This document shows positions 22,101 to 29,191 of a DNA stretch of 34,485 nucleotides, piece by piece (the stretch's first letter is position 1; each line of letters begins with the position of its first letter). A program made the position numbers and the translations under genes. Where the stretch lies: positions 1-34,485 of the forward strand of contig JACPPN010000062.1 in NCBI GenBank assembly GCA_016190995.1, written 5' to 3'. This DNA is from Acidobacteriota bacterium. Lineage in GTDB: Bacteria; Acidobacteriota; Vicinamibacteria; Vicinamibacterales; JACPPN01. The notes beneath the pieces are model-generated. The model had not been told where the DNA came from. It ran no database searches and saw only the letters and a program-made list of their open reading frames with translations.

Positions 22101-22362
22101 CTCCGTTTCCTCCGAAGTAGAAGACGAGCGGGTCACGCGGGTCGCCGACGACAGCAGAGACGCGGTTGGCGTGGGCGGGGCCGATGAATCGCCACTGCAA
22201 CGCGCGGAGGAAGCTCGGCGCCACGCCGGCGTATTCCGGCGCGCTCGTCGGAACAGCCTGCTCGCTTTCCTCGTTCTGATTCATTGGCGCAGACTGGCCC
22301 ACGGCGGACGCCAGCAGCACGCACAACCCGAGAGCAATCAGCCTCCAGTTCGTCATGTTCAT
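19111..22362 (-). CDS. Secreted VPS10/sortilin-like Asp-box propeller protein
   Basis: This protein of 1083 residues has a signal peptide (about 1-25, ending SAVGQSAP). It carries at least nine Asp-box/BNR motifs of the form S-x-D-x-G-x-T-W, including STDAGKSW, SKDGGKTW, TTDGGDTW, SENGGASW, STDLGHSW, SPDGGKTW, TTDYGRTW and SFDAGASW. These build one or two beta-propellers over about residues 50-720, followed by a beta-sandwich-like segment (GGVIRRFSG, FVWDLRYP, PPGKYFVQL) and a charged helical tail (about 950-1050). Proteins of this type are common in Acidobacteriota and Bacteroidota and are often annotated as glycosyl hydrolases, but no catalytic residues can be assigned. It may bind substrate or protein at the cell surface. 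The ATG follows AAGGAG at about eight bases. It starts 48 bp after the MFS gene stop, so it is probably cotranscribed with that gene. Confidence 0.88.
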   Translation of the reverse strand: MNMTNWRLIALGLCVLLASAVGQSAPMNQNEESEQAVPTSAPEYAGVAPSFLRALQWRFIGPAHANRVSAVVGDPRDPLVFYFGGNGGGVFKTVDGGAWWLPVSDGGFKTGPVGALAVAESDPNVIYAGMGDTCMRPDMASGDGVYKSTDAGKSWTHMGLEETRHIGRILVHPRDANLVYVAAFGHAFGTNPERGVYRSKDGGKTWERVLFKSERAGAIDLAMDRTNPRVLYAAIYQFVRKPWDEVSGGPDSGLYKTTDGGDTWTELTAGLPTGIKGRIGVAVSPAKPSRVWAIVEAENGALFRSENGGASWERLNEQRDLRRSPSSYMHVYAHPTDPEKLYILSYSAWKSTDGGKSFSLWTTTHGDNHALWIDPRNPDRMIEGNDGGGTVTFNGGVSWSAQKNQAAAAVYRIAVDSQYPYRVYGTLQDGSSISLPSQTDDAVIGYEHAYRTAGGESGHIAVKPDDPNIVFAGAYGSAAGGIGILKKYDHRSRQDRLMSVWPEDTYSSHSLKDMKYRFNWTYPILFSPHDPDVLYVAGNVVFRSTDLGHSWTVISPDLTRNDTSVMVPVSGGLSSLGFAQTYTSVVFSLAESPIRPGELWAGSDDGLVHLSPDGGKTWANITPKDWPGWLRINTIDLSRHDAGTAYIAANRYLMDDQRPYLYKTTDYGRTWQAIANGIHPNAFARVIREDPARAGLLYAGTERGVYISFDAGASWQSLQLNLPGVAVHDLLVKDTDVVIGTHSRGFWILDDVTPLRQITDQVARSGAHLFSVTPAYRYLGRGESGGGAQGRDAFAYREGQVAFRDLENPDGGLKRIYANAGQNPPRGVVFTYYLKEKPTSEMKLTIKDETGGVIRRFSGEPASGEPRASAEPGTNRFVWDLRYPNARQLSPGAALSTIEWPRATAPVAPPGKYFVQLDIAGQIHEQAFEIRRDPRVLASAADLEAQFTLWIAARDKVSESTDAVNRLRDARKQVEDRARRAAQPGMKEAAEQIKARLATIEARLTRVVGPNPMQLPPKGVNQMLATLTEVIGSADAAPTRWTYSVFEELSARLAAQAKELDALIASDISHFLKRTETSAQNGR

Positions 22363-22410
22363 GGCAGGCTCCTTGTCATATCCAACTCCTGGTCCACGCG
22401 CTCCCGCGGA

Positions 22411-23709
22411 CTATTCGAGCGCCTTTCCCTTGGTCTCGGGAATCCAGATCCAGGCGACTCCCGCGAGGAGGAACGCCAAGGCCGCGAGGGAGAGTGCTGC
22501 CCGAAACCCATGGGTCCGGGCAATCGACCCTACCGCGAAGGGCGCCACGGCGCTCGCTACCCGTCCGATGTTGTAGGTGAACCCCTGCGCGGTCGCACGG
22601 ATGTCGGTCGCATAGATCTCCGCGGTGAAGGCGCCGAACCCGGACGACCATCCCGTGCCGAAGAATGCGACGAACGGTCCGAGAAGCAGCAGAACGAGCG
22701 GCTGCCTGGTGGCGGTGTACGCCAGGATGAGGACGGCTGCCGACAAGACGTAGAGGACGTACGTCCGCTTTCGGCCCACCGCATCGCTGATGTAACCGAA
22801 TGTCACGTACCCGAACCACATCCCGACCTGCATCGCGATGATGAGGCCTGACATGGCGACGGCGCTCAGGCCGATGCCTCCCCGGGCCTGCGGCAGCGAA
22901 AGGTAGGCAGGAATCCAGAGGTTGAAGGCCCACCATCCGAACATCGTGCACGCGTTCATCAAGGTGATCGCGATGGTAAGGCGGCGCAGCGGGCCCTGAA
23001 AGATCGCGCTGAACCGGCCTCGGGGTAGGTGGCGTCCTCGCGAGCGACGCCAGATGGCCGGCTCCTCCACGTGACGGCGCACCCAAAACGTAAAGAACGC
23101 TGGCAACACACCGACGAAGAACACCGCGCGCCATCCCCAAACGGGCAGGACGATCGCCGTCACGGCCGCCGCGCAGGCGTAGCCCACTGCCCAGGCGCTC
23201 TGCATGAAGCCGAGCGCCCTGCCGCGGTGCTCGTCTGGCCAGGTTTCCGAGACGAGGGCGGCGCCACTCGCCCATTCGCCGCCCATGCCGAGCCCGAGCA
23301 GGATCCGGAACACGGCGAGCTGGCCGACCGTTTGGGCCAGACCGCACGCGGCGGTGAACACCGAATACATGAGAATGCTCACCATCAGCGCGCGCGTGCG
23401 CCCATAGCGATCGGCCGCGATGCCGAACGCGATGCCGCCGACACCAGACGCGACGAGCGTGATCGATCCCAGCAGGCCTGCAATGGCGGTATCCAGGCTC
23501 AGGTCGGTGATGAGCGATGCCAGAACGAGCGCGTACAGCATGACGTCGAAGGAATCGAGCATCCATCCGAGGAAGGCCGCGATGAACGCCCGATGCGCTT
23601 CGGGCGGCGACGCTCTCCACCAGCCGAAGAGTCCGCGTGAATCGGTCGACTGCAAGGAGCCGACAGCCAACGCCTCGCTGTCGGGCGTCACGGTTAACTC
23701 AGTCCCCAT
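22411..23709 (-). CDS. MFS transporter, AAHS/SHS-like metabolite:H+ symporter
   Basis: This protein of 432 residues has about twelve predicted membrane helices. The first helix contains DSFDVMLYALVLASLI. The loop 2-3 signature appears as GIAADRYGRTRAL, and the helix 4-5 region as FRILLGLGMGGEWASGAAL with WPDEHRGRALGFMQS. These features fit the carboxylate/aromatic-acid or sialate branches of the MFS, which take up organic acids with protons. The ATG at 23709 is preceded by GGAAGGAA at about six bases. As first gene of the minus-strand run (MFS, VPS10-like, hyuA, hyuB, TonB receptor), it probably moves the same compound, or its product, across the inner membrane. Its upstream gap (23710-24243) is shared with the divergent aldolase gene. 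Confidence 0.9.
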   Translation of the reverse strand: MGTELTVTPDSEALAVGSLQSTDSRGLFGWWRASPPEAHRAFIAAFLGWMLDSFDVMLYALVLASLITDLSLDTAIAGLLGSITLVASGVGGIAFGIAADRYGRTRALMVSILMYSVFTAACGLAQTVGQLAVFRILLGLGMGGEWASGAALVSETWPDEHRGRALGFMQSAWAVGYACAAAVTAIVLPVWGWRAVFFVGVLPAFFTFWVRRHVEEPAIWRRSRGRHLPRGRFSAIFQGPLRRLTIAITLMNACTMFGWWAFNLWIPAYLSLPQARGGIGLSAVAMSGLIIAMQVGMWFGYVTFGYISDAVGRKRTYVLYVLSAAVLILAYTATRQPLVLLLLGPFVAFFGTGWSSGFGAFTAEIYATDIRATAQGFTYNIGRVASAVAPFAVGSIARTHGFRAALSLAALAFLLAGVAWIWIPETKGKALE

Positions 23710-23893
23710 GGGGCGTTCCTTCCGGCCCAGTTCATCGGTTTACAGACGGCGTCGACCCAGATCGCAGATTCGGTCGGACGGGGTGAGTCTACAAAACGAT
23801 GAGTTCGGGAAGCCAATCACTATTTCTTTTCAGTCTATAAGTCCCTTTCTCCGCGGCTCCAGCAAGGTTATGGCGAACACCAGGATGCCCTGT

Positions 23894-23919
23894 GCGAGAG
23901 CACCGCGCGGTGCTCTCGC
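23894..23919. promoter_or_regulatory. Perfect 26-bp palindrome in the divergent promoter gap
   Basis: The half-sites GCGAGAGCACCGC (23894-23906) and GCGGTGCTCTCGC (23907-23919) are exact inverted repeats with no spacer. The palindrome is in the 534-bp gap between the divergent MFS and aldolase genes, where a terminator is not expected, so an operator is the simplest reading. The rest of the gap is relatively AT-rich around 23800-23850 and 24010-24060 and contains no convincing gene. Confidence 0.5.
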
Positions 23920-24053
23920 GAGATCCGCGCCCTCTCCTCTTGGAGGTCCGCGGAATTTGGTCGACGCGAACCAGGAACCGGCCGCGATCGCCCGGCGATT
24001 CCCGCGTTTCCTTCGAAATTAGCAGGGCTTATAGGTTCAAAAGAATAATCAGG

Positions 24054-24082
24054 TGGACAAGGTCCGCCAGCCAGCCTAGAGT
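24054..24082 (+). promoter_or_regulatory. Sigma-70-like promoter candidate for the aldolase-amidase unit
   Basis: TGGACA (24054-24059) and TAGAGT (24077-24082) are separated by exactly 17 bp and preceded by an AT-rich stretch. The predicted leader to the ATG at 24244 is about 155 bases. Confidence 0.45.
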
Positions 24083-24243
24083 GCGTTCGCGCGCCGCATA
24101 GGGGATCTTCAGGAAACCGGTGTCGACTTGAACCTGCCGTTCGAACTGGTGAGCAGCGAGGAACGCGGACGCCGTCAATCGATACGGGACCGGTGGACCT
24201 GTACGTCGCTTCGAGAGATTCTCAGTCACCAAAGGAGTGTCAA

Positions 24244-25095
24244 ATGAAAGCGCAGCGGATCATCTTCACGGGAGCGCTGCTCGGCCTGCTTGGCTTTGCC
24301 GCAGATGTGACGTCCGCCCAAGGCCGGCGGAACCACCTCATCCAGGTGCTCGAGAGCGGCAAGCCGGCGATCGGAGTCTGGACGGGGGCTCTTGCCGCGA
24401 CCCGCATCGCGAAGGTCGTTGCTACGAGTGACGTGGATTTCATCGTGGCCGACGTCGAGCACGACGTCTACGATTTCCCGACGTTGCAGCGTTTCTTGCT
24501 GCAGGTCCAGGACTTCAGCCACCGGTTCAGGACGCAACCTCGTGAAGCCCCCGCCGTTCTCGTGAAGCTCGGCCACCGTGGCGGGTGGGAGCCGAGCTAC
24601 GAAATCGCCGAGACGCTGAAGATTGGCCCCGCGCTGGGCGTCTGGATTCCGGTCGTCGAGAGCCGCCGTGAGCTCGAGCGCGCAATTGCGGCCGTCCATC
24701 ACGCGGAGACGAGCCTTGGAGCGGGCTTGAACCTGCCGTACGACCAGGTTGACGTATGGCCGCTCAATCCAAAAGGGGAGATGTTCGTCGTCGCGATGAT
24801 TGAAACACCCGAAGGAGTCCGCAACGCGCAGGAGATCGTCGAGACGCCCGGCGTGGGCGCGATCCACACGGTGCACATCTCGGAGGCTGATGCCGCCAAG
24901 GTGCTGAAGCTGTGCCTCGACCGAAAGGTCATCGCCGCCGCCGATGCCAATCCCACCAACGCAAAAGCGAAACTCGATGCAGGGTACCGGCTCCTGAGCC
25001 TGGGATGGGATTTCGGCATGCTGCAGCGACAGCTCAACGAGAACATCAAAGGGGTACGAGGCGCAGCCGCTACTGGAACGAGCACGCGCCCATAG
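24244..25095 (+). CDS. Exported HpcH/HpaI-family aldolase
   Basis: This protein of 283 residues belongs to the class II metal-dependent HpcH/HpaI (2-keto-acid aldolase/citrate lyase beta-like) family. Family landmarks are FIVADVEHD (Glu72-His73, matching the catalytic His region of HpaI), AMIETPEG (Glu187, metal ligand) and HISEADAAK (Asp216 at the position of the second metal ligand). The usual GP-A-D loop is altered to HISEAD, and the Arg-containing strand reads LVKLGHRGG, so the substrate preference probably differs from HpaI. Unusually, it begins with a clear signal peptide (MKAQRIIFTGALLGLLGFAA, cut near SAQ-G at about 26), which places it in the periplasm. AAAGGAG six bases before the ATG fixes the start. 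It leads a plus-strand unit with the amidase 54 bp downstream. Confidence 0.88.
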   Translation: MKAQRIIFTGALLGLLGFAADVTSAQGRRNHLIQVLESGKPAIGVWTGALAATRIAKVVATSDVDFIVADVEHDVYDFPTLQRFLLQVQDFSHRFRTQPREAPAVLVKLGHRGGWEPSYEIAETLKIGPALGVWIPVVESRRELERAIAAVHHAETSLGAGLNLPYDQVDVWPLNPKGEMFVVAMIETPEGVRNAQEIVETPGVGAIHTVHISEADAAKVLKLCLDRKVIAAADANPTNAKAKLDAGYRLLSLGWDFGMLQRQLNENIKGVRGAAATGTSTRP

Positions 25096-25149
25096 CCCCT
25101 GGCCGGCGAAGGGAATCGCTGCGGAGCACAAATCAAGGAAGGAGGGAGC

Positions 25150-26544
25150 ATGCCCCGTGACGCCTTGGTGTTCTCGAGCTTGACCGAGCTGTCACGCATG
25201 ATCAGATCAAAACGGATCTCGCCGGTCGAGCTCGCCCAGGAGCATATCGCCCGTATCAAGGGCCTCGACGCGAAGCTCCTGTCCGTCATCACCCTGACCG
25301 AGGAGCTCGCGCTGGAGCAGGCACGACAGGCGGAGAAGGAGATCTCGAGGTCGCAGTATCGCGGACCGCTTCATGGCATCCCTTATGGAGTCAAAGACCT
25401 GCTGGATACGAAGAACATCCGTACCACCTGGGGCCTCAAGCATCACGGGAACCGGATCCCAACAGAAGATGCCACTGTGGTCGCGAAGCTCGGCACGGCA
25501 GGAGGTGTGCTGATCGCCAAGCTGTCAATGGGCGAGCTCGCTCGCGGCGCGACCTGGTTTGGCGGGACCACGCGATGTCCGTGGGACACCACTCGGTCCA
25601 GCGGTGGCTCGTCGGCGGGACCGGGTGCTGCAACGGCCGCCGGGTTCGTGGTGTTCAGTATAGGCAGCGAGACCATGGGTTCGCTGCTTGGACCGGCGGC
25701 GGCATGCGGCGTGACGGGCCTTCGCCCCACCTATGGTCGCGTGAGTCGGGCCGGCGCGATGGCTCTTTCGTGGACGATAGACAAGCTGGGACCGATGTGC
25801 CGAAGTGTCGGGGATTGCGCCCACGTCTTCGACGCGATCCGCGGCGCTGATCCGCGCGATCCCTCCGTTGTAGAGGTCCCGCACCGGTGGAATCCTACAC
25901 TTCGTCTTCCAAAGCTTCGTGTCGGTGTGGTGGAGAGTGAGTTCGACGGCGTCAGCGACGACCGCGTGAAGAAGGTGCTGATGGATGCCGTTGCGGCAAT
26001 CGAGAAGCTGGGGATGACGGTCAAGCCGATCGAGTTGCCCGATTACCCCTATCAGGCGGTGTTCGAGATGGTGCGGGGCGCGGAAGCCGCGGTGTTCTTC
26101 GAGGAGCTCATTCAGGATGGCCTGGATTCTCTCACCGACAACGCGCCGCGCGCGTGGAAGAACCTTCTACGTGTCGCCCGATTCACGCCGGCCGTGCACT
26201 ATCTCAAGGCCCAACAAGTCCGGACGATGATGCAGACCGACGTCAGTCGGCTCATGCAAGAGATCGACCTGTGGGTGGCTCCGGCGGGCGGACCGGCGAC
26301 GCCCATTGACCGTCCGGCCCAGGAACCTCGAGCGGCCCCGCGCCCTGCTCCTCAGCCGCGAACTCTTAACTTGACGAACCTCACGGGTCAGCCGGCGCTG
26401 TGCCTCCCTGCCGGCTTCGTTGATGGCTTGCCGATAGGCACGCAGCTGGTTGGCCGGAGTTTCGACGAACAGTCACTCCTGGCACTCGGACATGCCTATC
26501 AGCAGGCGACCGGCTGGCATTTACGCCACCCCACGCTCTCCTGA
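25150..26544 (+). CDS. Amidase-signature family amidase (GatA-like)
   Basis: This protein of 464 residues covers the amidase-signature core. The catalytic Lys is Lys82 in PYGVKDLLD, the cis-Ser lies in RSSGGSSAG (Ser154/155), and the nucleophile is Ser178 in GSETMGSLLGP. The last motif differs from the classical D-T-G-G-S-I-R by Glu174, Met176 and LLGP, placing it in a divergent branch. It should hydrolyse a carboxamide or carbamoyl-type bond. It is not a likely GatA because no gatB or gatC is nearby. No signal peptide is visible, so it is cytoplasmic, unlike the upstream aldolase. The ribosome site GGAAGGAGG stands just before the ATG. The next small gene starts 11 bp after its stop, so all three are probably cotranscribed. 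Confidence 0.92.
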   Translation: MPRDALVFSSLTELSRMIRSKRISPVELAQEHIARIKGLDAKLLSVITLTEELALEQARQAEKEISRSQYRGPLHGIPYGVKDLLDTKNIRTTWGLKHHGNRIPTEDATVVAKLGTAGGVLIAKLSMGELARGATWFGGTTRCPWDTTRSSGGSSAGPGAATAAGFVVFSIGSETMGSLLGPAAACGVTGLRPTYGRVSRAGAMALSWTIDKLGPMCRSVGDCAHVFDAIRGADPRDPSVVEVPHRWNPTLRLPKLRVGVVESEFDGVSDDRVKKVLMDAVAAIEKLGMTVKPIELPDYPYQAVFEMVRGAEAAVFFEELIQDGLDSLTDNAPRAWKNLLRVARFTPAVHYLKAQQVRTMMQTDVSRLMQEIDLWVAPAGGPATPIDRPAQEPRAAPRPAPQPRTLNLTNLTGQPALCLPAGFVDGLPIGTQLVGRSFDEQSLLALGHAYQQATGWHLRHPTLS

Positions 26545-26555
26545 AGGACAGACCC

Positions 26556-26876
26556 ATGGCTCCCATCGATCAAAGCAGGCGAACGTTTGCCGCGGCTCTT
26601 GGTGGCCTGCTCCTCGCACCCGCTCTCCTGGAGTCCGCCGTACAAGAGCTGAATCAGAGTGGAAAGATCAGCAGGGAGACGCTGACGAGCGCCCTGCGGC
26701 TCACGGGTGACGCACTGACGGAAGAGCAAATCAATCGGACGAGTCCGGCGTTGGAGATGCTGATCAACGACTTCGCCGCGCTTCGAAAGGTCAGCATTCC
26801 ACCCGGCGTAGAGCCGGCCGTGCGCTTCTACGCAGCGGCTCGCGTTTCGACGGCACCGAGCCCGACGAGATCCTGA
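26556..26876 (+). CDS. Small Tat-signal protein resembling the leader domain of secreted amidases
   Basis: This protein of 106 residues begins with a twin-arginine-like signal (RRTFAAALGGLLLAPALL) and continues as a short helical region (LTEEQINRTSPALEMLINDFAALRKVSIPPGVEPAVRF). From memory, similar Tat leaders and a 'YELLRKV...PP' helical segment occur at the front of exported amidases; this is not checked. It begins 11 bp after the amidase stop with GAAGGA as ribosome site. The end is abrupt (YAAARVSTAPSPTRS). Another frame stays open from about 26838 with RFDGTEPDEILTGFYDALV, so the gene may be frameshifted or truncated. It ends about 40 bp before the convergent DapA-like stop. Confidence 0.55.
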   Translation: MAPIDQSRRTFAAALGGLLLAPALLESAVQELNQSGKISRETLTSALRLTGDALTEEQINRTSPALEMLINDFAALRKVSIPPGVEPAVRFYAAARVSTAPSPTRS

Positions 26877-26918
26877 CGGGATTCTACGACGCTCTCGTCA
26901 ACCGGCAGTCGTTTCTTC

Positions 26919-27866
26919 TCATCTGGAGACGGCGCTGGCGGAAAGCTGCCGCTCCAGACGCGCCATGAGGCAATCCAGTTCCGCGCGATCGTCAGCCGAC
27001 AGGACGTACCCGGGAGGCCGGAGCGCGGGAGAAGCAATTGCCCGGCGGCGAAACAAGATCTCCTTCCTGATGGCCAGGCCCATCCCTGGCTGTTGCTCGT
27101 ACCGGAGGATCGGCAGATAGGCATCAAAGACGTCCTCGGCACCCTCGGCATCGCCATCAGTGAACCGCTCGAAAACCTCCACGAGCATTTCCGGGTACGC
27201 AAAGCCTGTCATTGCCCCGTCCGCCCCGCGGCGCAGCTCAAGAGGGTAGTAAAGCGCCCCGTTGCCGATGAGAATGCTGGTCCTGCGGAGTCCCTGGCGC
27301 TCCGCCTCGGTTCTGATCTGGGTAATCTTCGCGAGGCCCGGGCAGTCCTCATGCTTGAGCATGACGAGTTGAGGGAAGTCACGCACGAGCCGATGGAATA
27401 GCGATGCCGACAGATACACCCCCGTCGTCTGGGGGTAGTCTTGATAGACGACGGGCACGTCCGGCCCGATGGTCTCGAACACCTTCGCGTAATAACTGTA
27501 GGTCTGATCATCGGTCCGAAGTCCCGCTCCCGGTGCAATCATCACACCCGCAGCCCCGTCGTCCATGGCTGCCTTCGTGAGACCCTTCATCACCGAGAGC
27601 GCGGGCCCCGATACGCCGACGACAACCGGCAGACGAGCCCCCACGTGCCGGAGGACATGGCGCGTAAGCGACAGCGCCTCGTCGCAGGTTAGCTTCTGCG
27701 CCTCACCCATGACGCCGAGGATCGTGATGCCATGCACACGCGTTTCGACGTAGAAATCGAGCATGGAATCCACGCTTCGGTCGTCGATCGTGCCGGTGTC
27801 GGAAAACGGGGTCACTGCGATAGCGAACACGCCGCGCGTCTGCTCGCTCAGTAGGTATTTCCCCAT
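26919..27866 (-). CDS. DapA/NanA-family class I aldolase or lyase
   Basis: This TIM-barrel protein has about 315 residues. The Schiff-base lysine is Lys171 in QLVMLKHEDCPGL, and the conserved Tyr region is VPVVYQDYPQTTG (Tyr141/144). The substrate loop reads GVMGEAQKL (51-59), where true dihydrodipicolinate synthase has G-T-T-G-E. The catalytic Thr pair is therefore absent and lysine biosynthesis is unlikely; a pyruvate- or keto-acid-dependent aldolase or dehydratase is more probable. The start at 27866 is chosen because AGGAAGGAG precedes it and MGKYLLSEQTRGVFAIAVTPF fits the family. A longer frame to 27935 runs through repeat A and gives an Arg-rich leader. It is downstream of the cyclodeaminase-like gene, from which repeat A separates it, and is probably cotranscribed with that gene. 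Confidence 0.88.
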   Translation of the reverse strand: MGKYLLSEQTRGVFAIAVTPFSDTGTIDDRSVDSMLDFYVETRVHGITILGVMGEAQKLTCDEALSLTRHVLRHVGARLPVVVGVSGPALSVMKGLTKAAMDDGAAGVMIAPGAGLRTDDQTYSYYAKVFETIGPDVPVVYQDYPQTTGVYLSASLFHRLVRDFPQLVMLKHEDCPGLAKITQIRTEAERQGLRRTSILIGNGALYYPLELRRGADGAMTGFAYPEMLVEVFERFTDGDAEGAEDVFDAYLPILRYEQQPGMGLAIRKEILFRRRAIASPALRPPGYVLSADDRAELDCLMARLERQLSASAVSR

Positions 27867-27897
27867 AGGCTCCTTCCTCTCGCGCGCATCATTGCCC

Positions 27898-27963
27898 CTA
27901 GCGAAGGTTCGCCTGTCCCGGCAGTGTCTTGTCACTCGGCGGGTCGAGGCGAAGCTTCGCTAC
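27898..27963 (-). repeat. Dispersed repeat A, copy 2 (core only)
   Basis: This is a 66-bp core nearly identical to 129-194, with GTAGCGAAGCTTCGCC and GGCGAACCTTCGCTA as inverted ends on the minus strand. It lacks the GC hairpin and outer part. The TAG stop of the cyclodeaminase-like gene (27960-27962) is formed by the repeat edge. Confidence 0.85.
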
Positions 27964-28991
27964 GCGCCGGCGGCACTCCGGACTCCGACAGGTTCGATTG
28001 CCGCCACGGTGGCGTCGGCCAGCGCCACCGGCGTGCCCAATGCGCTGGCCATCGCGCGCGTGTAGACGAAGGCTGCGGTCGCGACATCCTCGATGGCCAC
28101 TCCGACGGATTTGAAGAGCGTGATTTCTGCGGCGGTCTGGCGCCCCTGCTTGCGACCAGCCACGATCTCGCCCAGCTGGGCGTGCACGGCATCCGCAGCG
28201 AATGCCCCGCCCTCGATGGCCGCGCGCAGATCGCCGGCCTCTTCGAGCACCTGGTCCTTGAAGTCGACGACGACCTTGCTGCGGCGGAAGGTCTCGCCAT
28301 CCAGTTCGCGCTTGGCCGGCGTGTTTGAGCCCACCCCGCTCACGTGGGTGCCTTCCTCGAGCCATTCACCGGAAAAAACAGGCGCGCTGGAGGTGGTGGC
28401 GGTCACAACGAGATCGCTTCCGGCGACCGTCTCGCGCGCGCTCGCCCCCGGGCGCGCCGCGACGTTCAGCTCCCTCTCGATCCAGCCTGCGAAATCGAGG
28501 GCCTTCCCCGCGTCGACGTCGAACACCTTGACGAGCGTGATCCGACGAACTTCGGCGAGGGCAGCCACTTGGTGGCGCGCCTGGACGCCGCCGCCAAAGA
28601 TACCGATCACGGAAGCATCGTCGCGTGCCAGATACCGGGCCGCCACGCCGGTCGACGCGCCGGTCCGGATCCCGGTGATGTGGTTGGCAGCGATCACCGC
28701 CCGCAACGCGCCGTCGCTCGCGTCGAACAGCAACAGGGCAAAGTACGTTTCACCGTGAGCGCGGCGACCGGGATAACCGGTCAACGTTTTCACTCCAAAG
28801 ACTCCGGCGCGCGGAAGTACGGCCGCCATGGCTCGAAAGGCGCCCCCGCTGCCGGGAATGTTCATGCTGAGGCGCGGCACCAGGATCGTCTCGCCGGCCG
28901 CGTGTTGGCGGAAGACATCCTCGATGAGCCGCACGCCGTCTGACATGCCAAGGACCGACGCCACGTCGAATTCGGATAGGACGAGAACCAT
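27960..28991 (-). CDS. Ornithine cyclodeaminase/mu-crystallin family protein
   Basis: This protein has about 343 residues, the normal family size. It has a Rossmann NAD(P)-binding motif VIGIFGGGVQARHQVAAL, the substrate-side lysine in FGVKTLTGYPG, IRTGASTGVAARYLA, DLVVTATTS, and VSGVGSNTPAKRELD. These are all typical of ornithine cyclodeaminase, ketimine reductase and related amino-acid dehydrogenases. The exact reaction (deamination, imine reduction or N-alkyl amino acid oxidation) cannot be told. The ATG at 28991 is preceded by GGAG seven bases upstream; a longer frame to 29087 gives an unconvincing leader. It is divergent from lysR copy 2 (200-bp gap), the usual layout for a LysR target, and precedes the DapA-like gene. 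Confidence 0.9.
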   Translation of the reverse strand: MVLVLSEFDVASVLGMSDGVRLIEDVFRQHAAGETILVPRLSMNIPGSGGAFRAMAAVLPRAGVFGVKTLTGYPGRRAHGETYFALLLFDASDGALRAVIAANHITGIRTGASTGVAARYLARDDASVIGIFGGGVQARHQVAALAEVRRITLVKVFDVDAGKALDFAGWIERELNVAARPGASARETVAGSDLVVTATTSSAPVFSGEWLEEGTHVSGVGSNTPAKRELDGETFRRSKVVVDFKDQVLEEAGDLRAAIEGGAFAADAVHAQLGEIVAGRKQGRQTAAEITLFKSVGVAIEDVATAAFVYTRAMASALGTPVALADATVAAIEPVGVRSAAGA

Positions 28992-29109
28992 GAGACTGCT
29001 CCGGGAAATGGCTGAAAGGTCACAGCGAGAACGCAGGATATTGAAGGTCCATGACGCTGATCCAATCAATAATTGTTTGCTCCCCATAAGCCACGCCGGC
29101 TGTGCAGCA

Positions 29110-29118
29110 TGCTAGAAT
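29110..29118 (+). promoter_or_regulatory. Extended -10 promoter candidate for the second lysR gene
   Basis: TGCTAGAAT is identical to the element before the first lysR gene and lies 74 bp upstream of the start codon. The divergent gap also has an AT-rich block with CAATAATTG (29067-29075), a small palindrome that could be part of a LysR site or of the opposing promoter. Confidence 0.5.
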
Positions 29119-29191
29119 GCCTGCCTTCTCGACCGTCGACCGGCCTGTCAGTTGCGCGGCCTATTCATGCGGATAGTCGCAGGAGTCGTCG

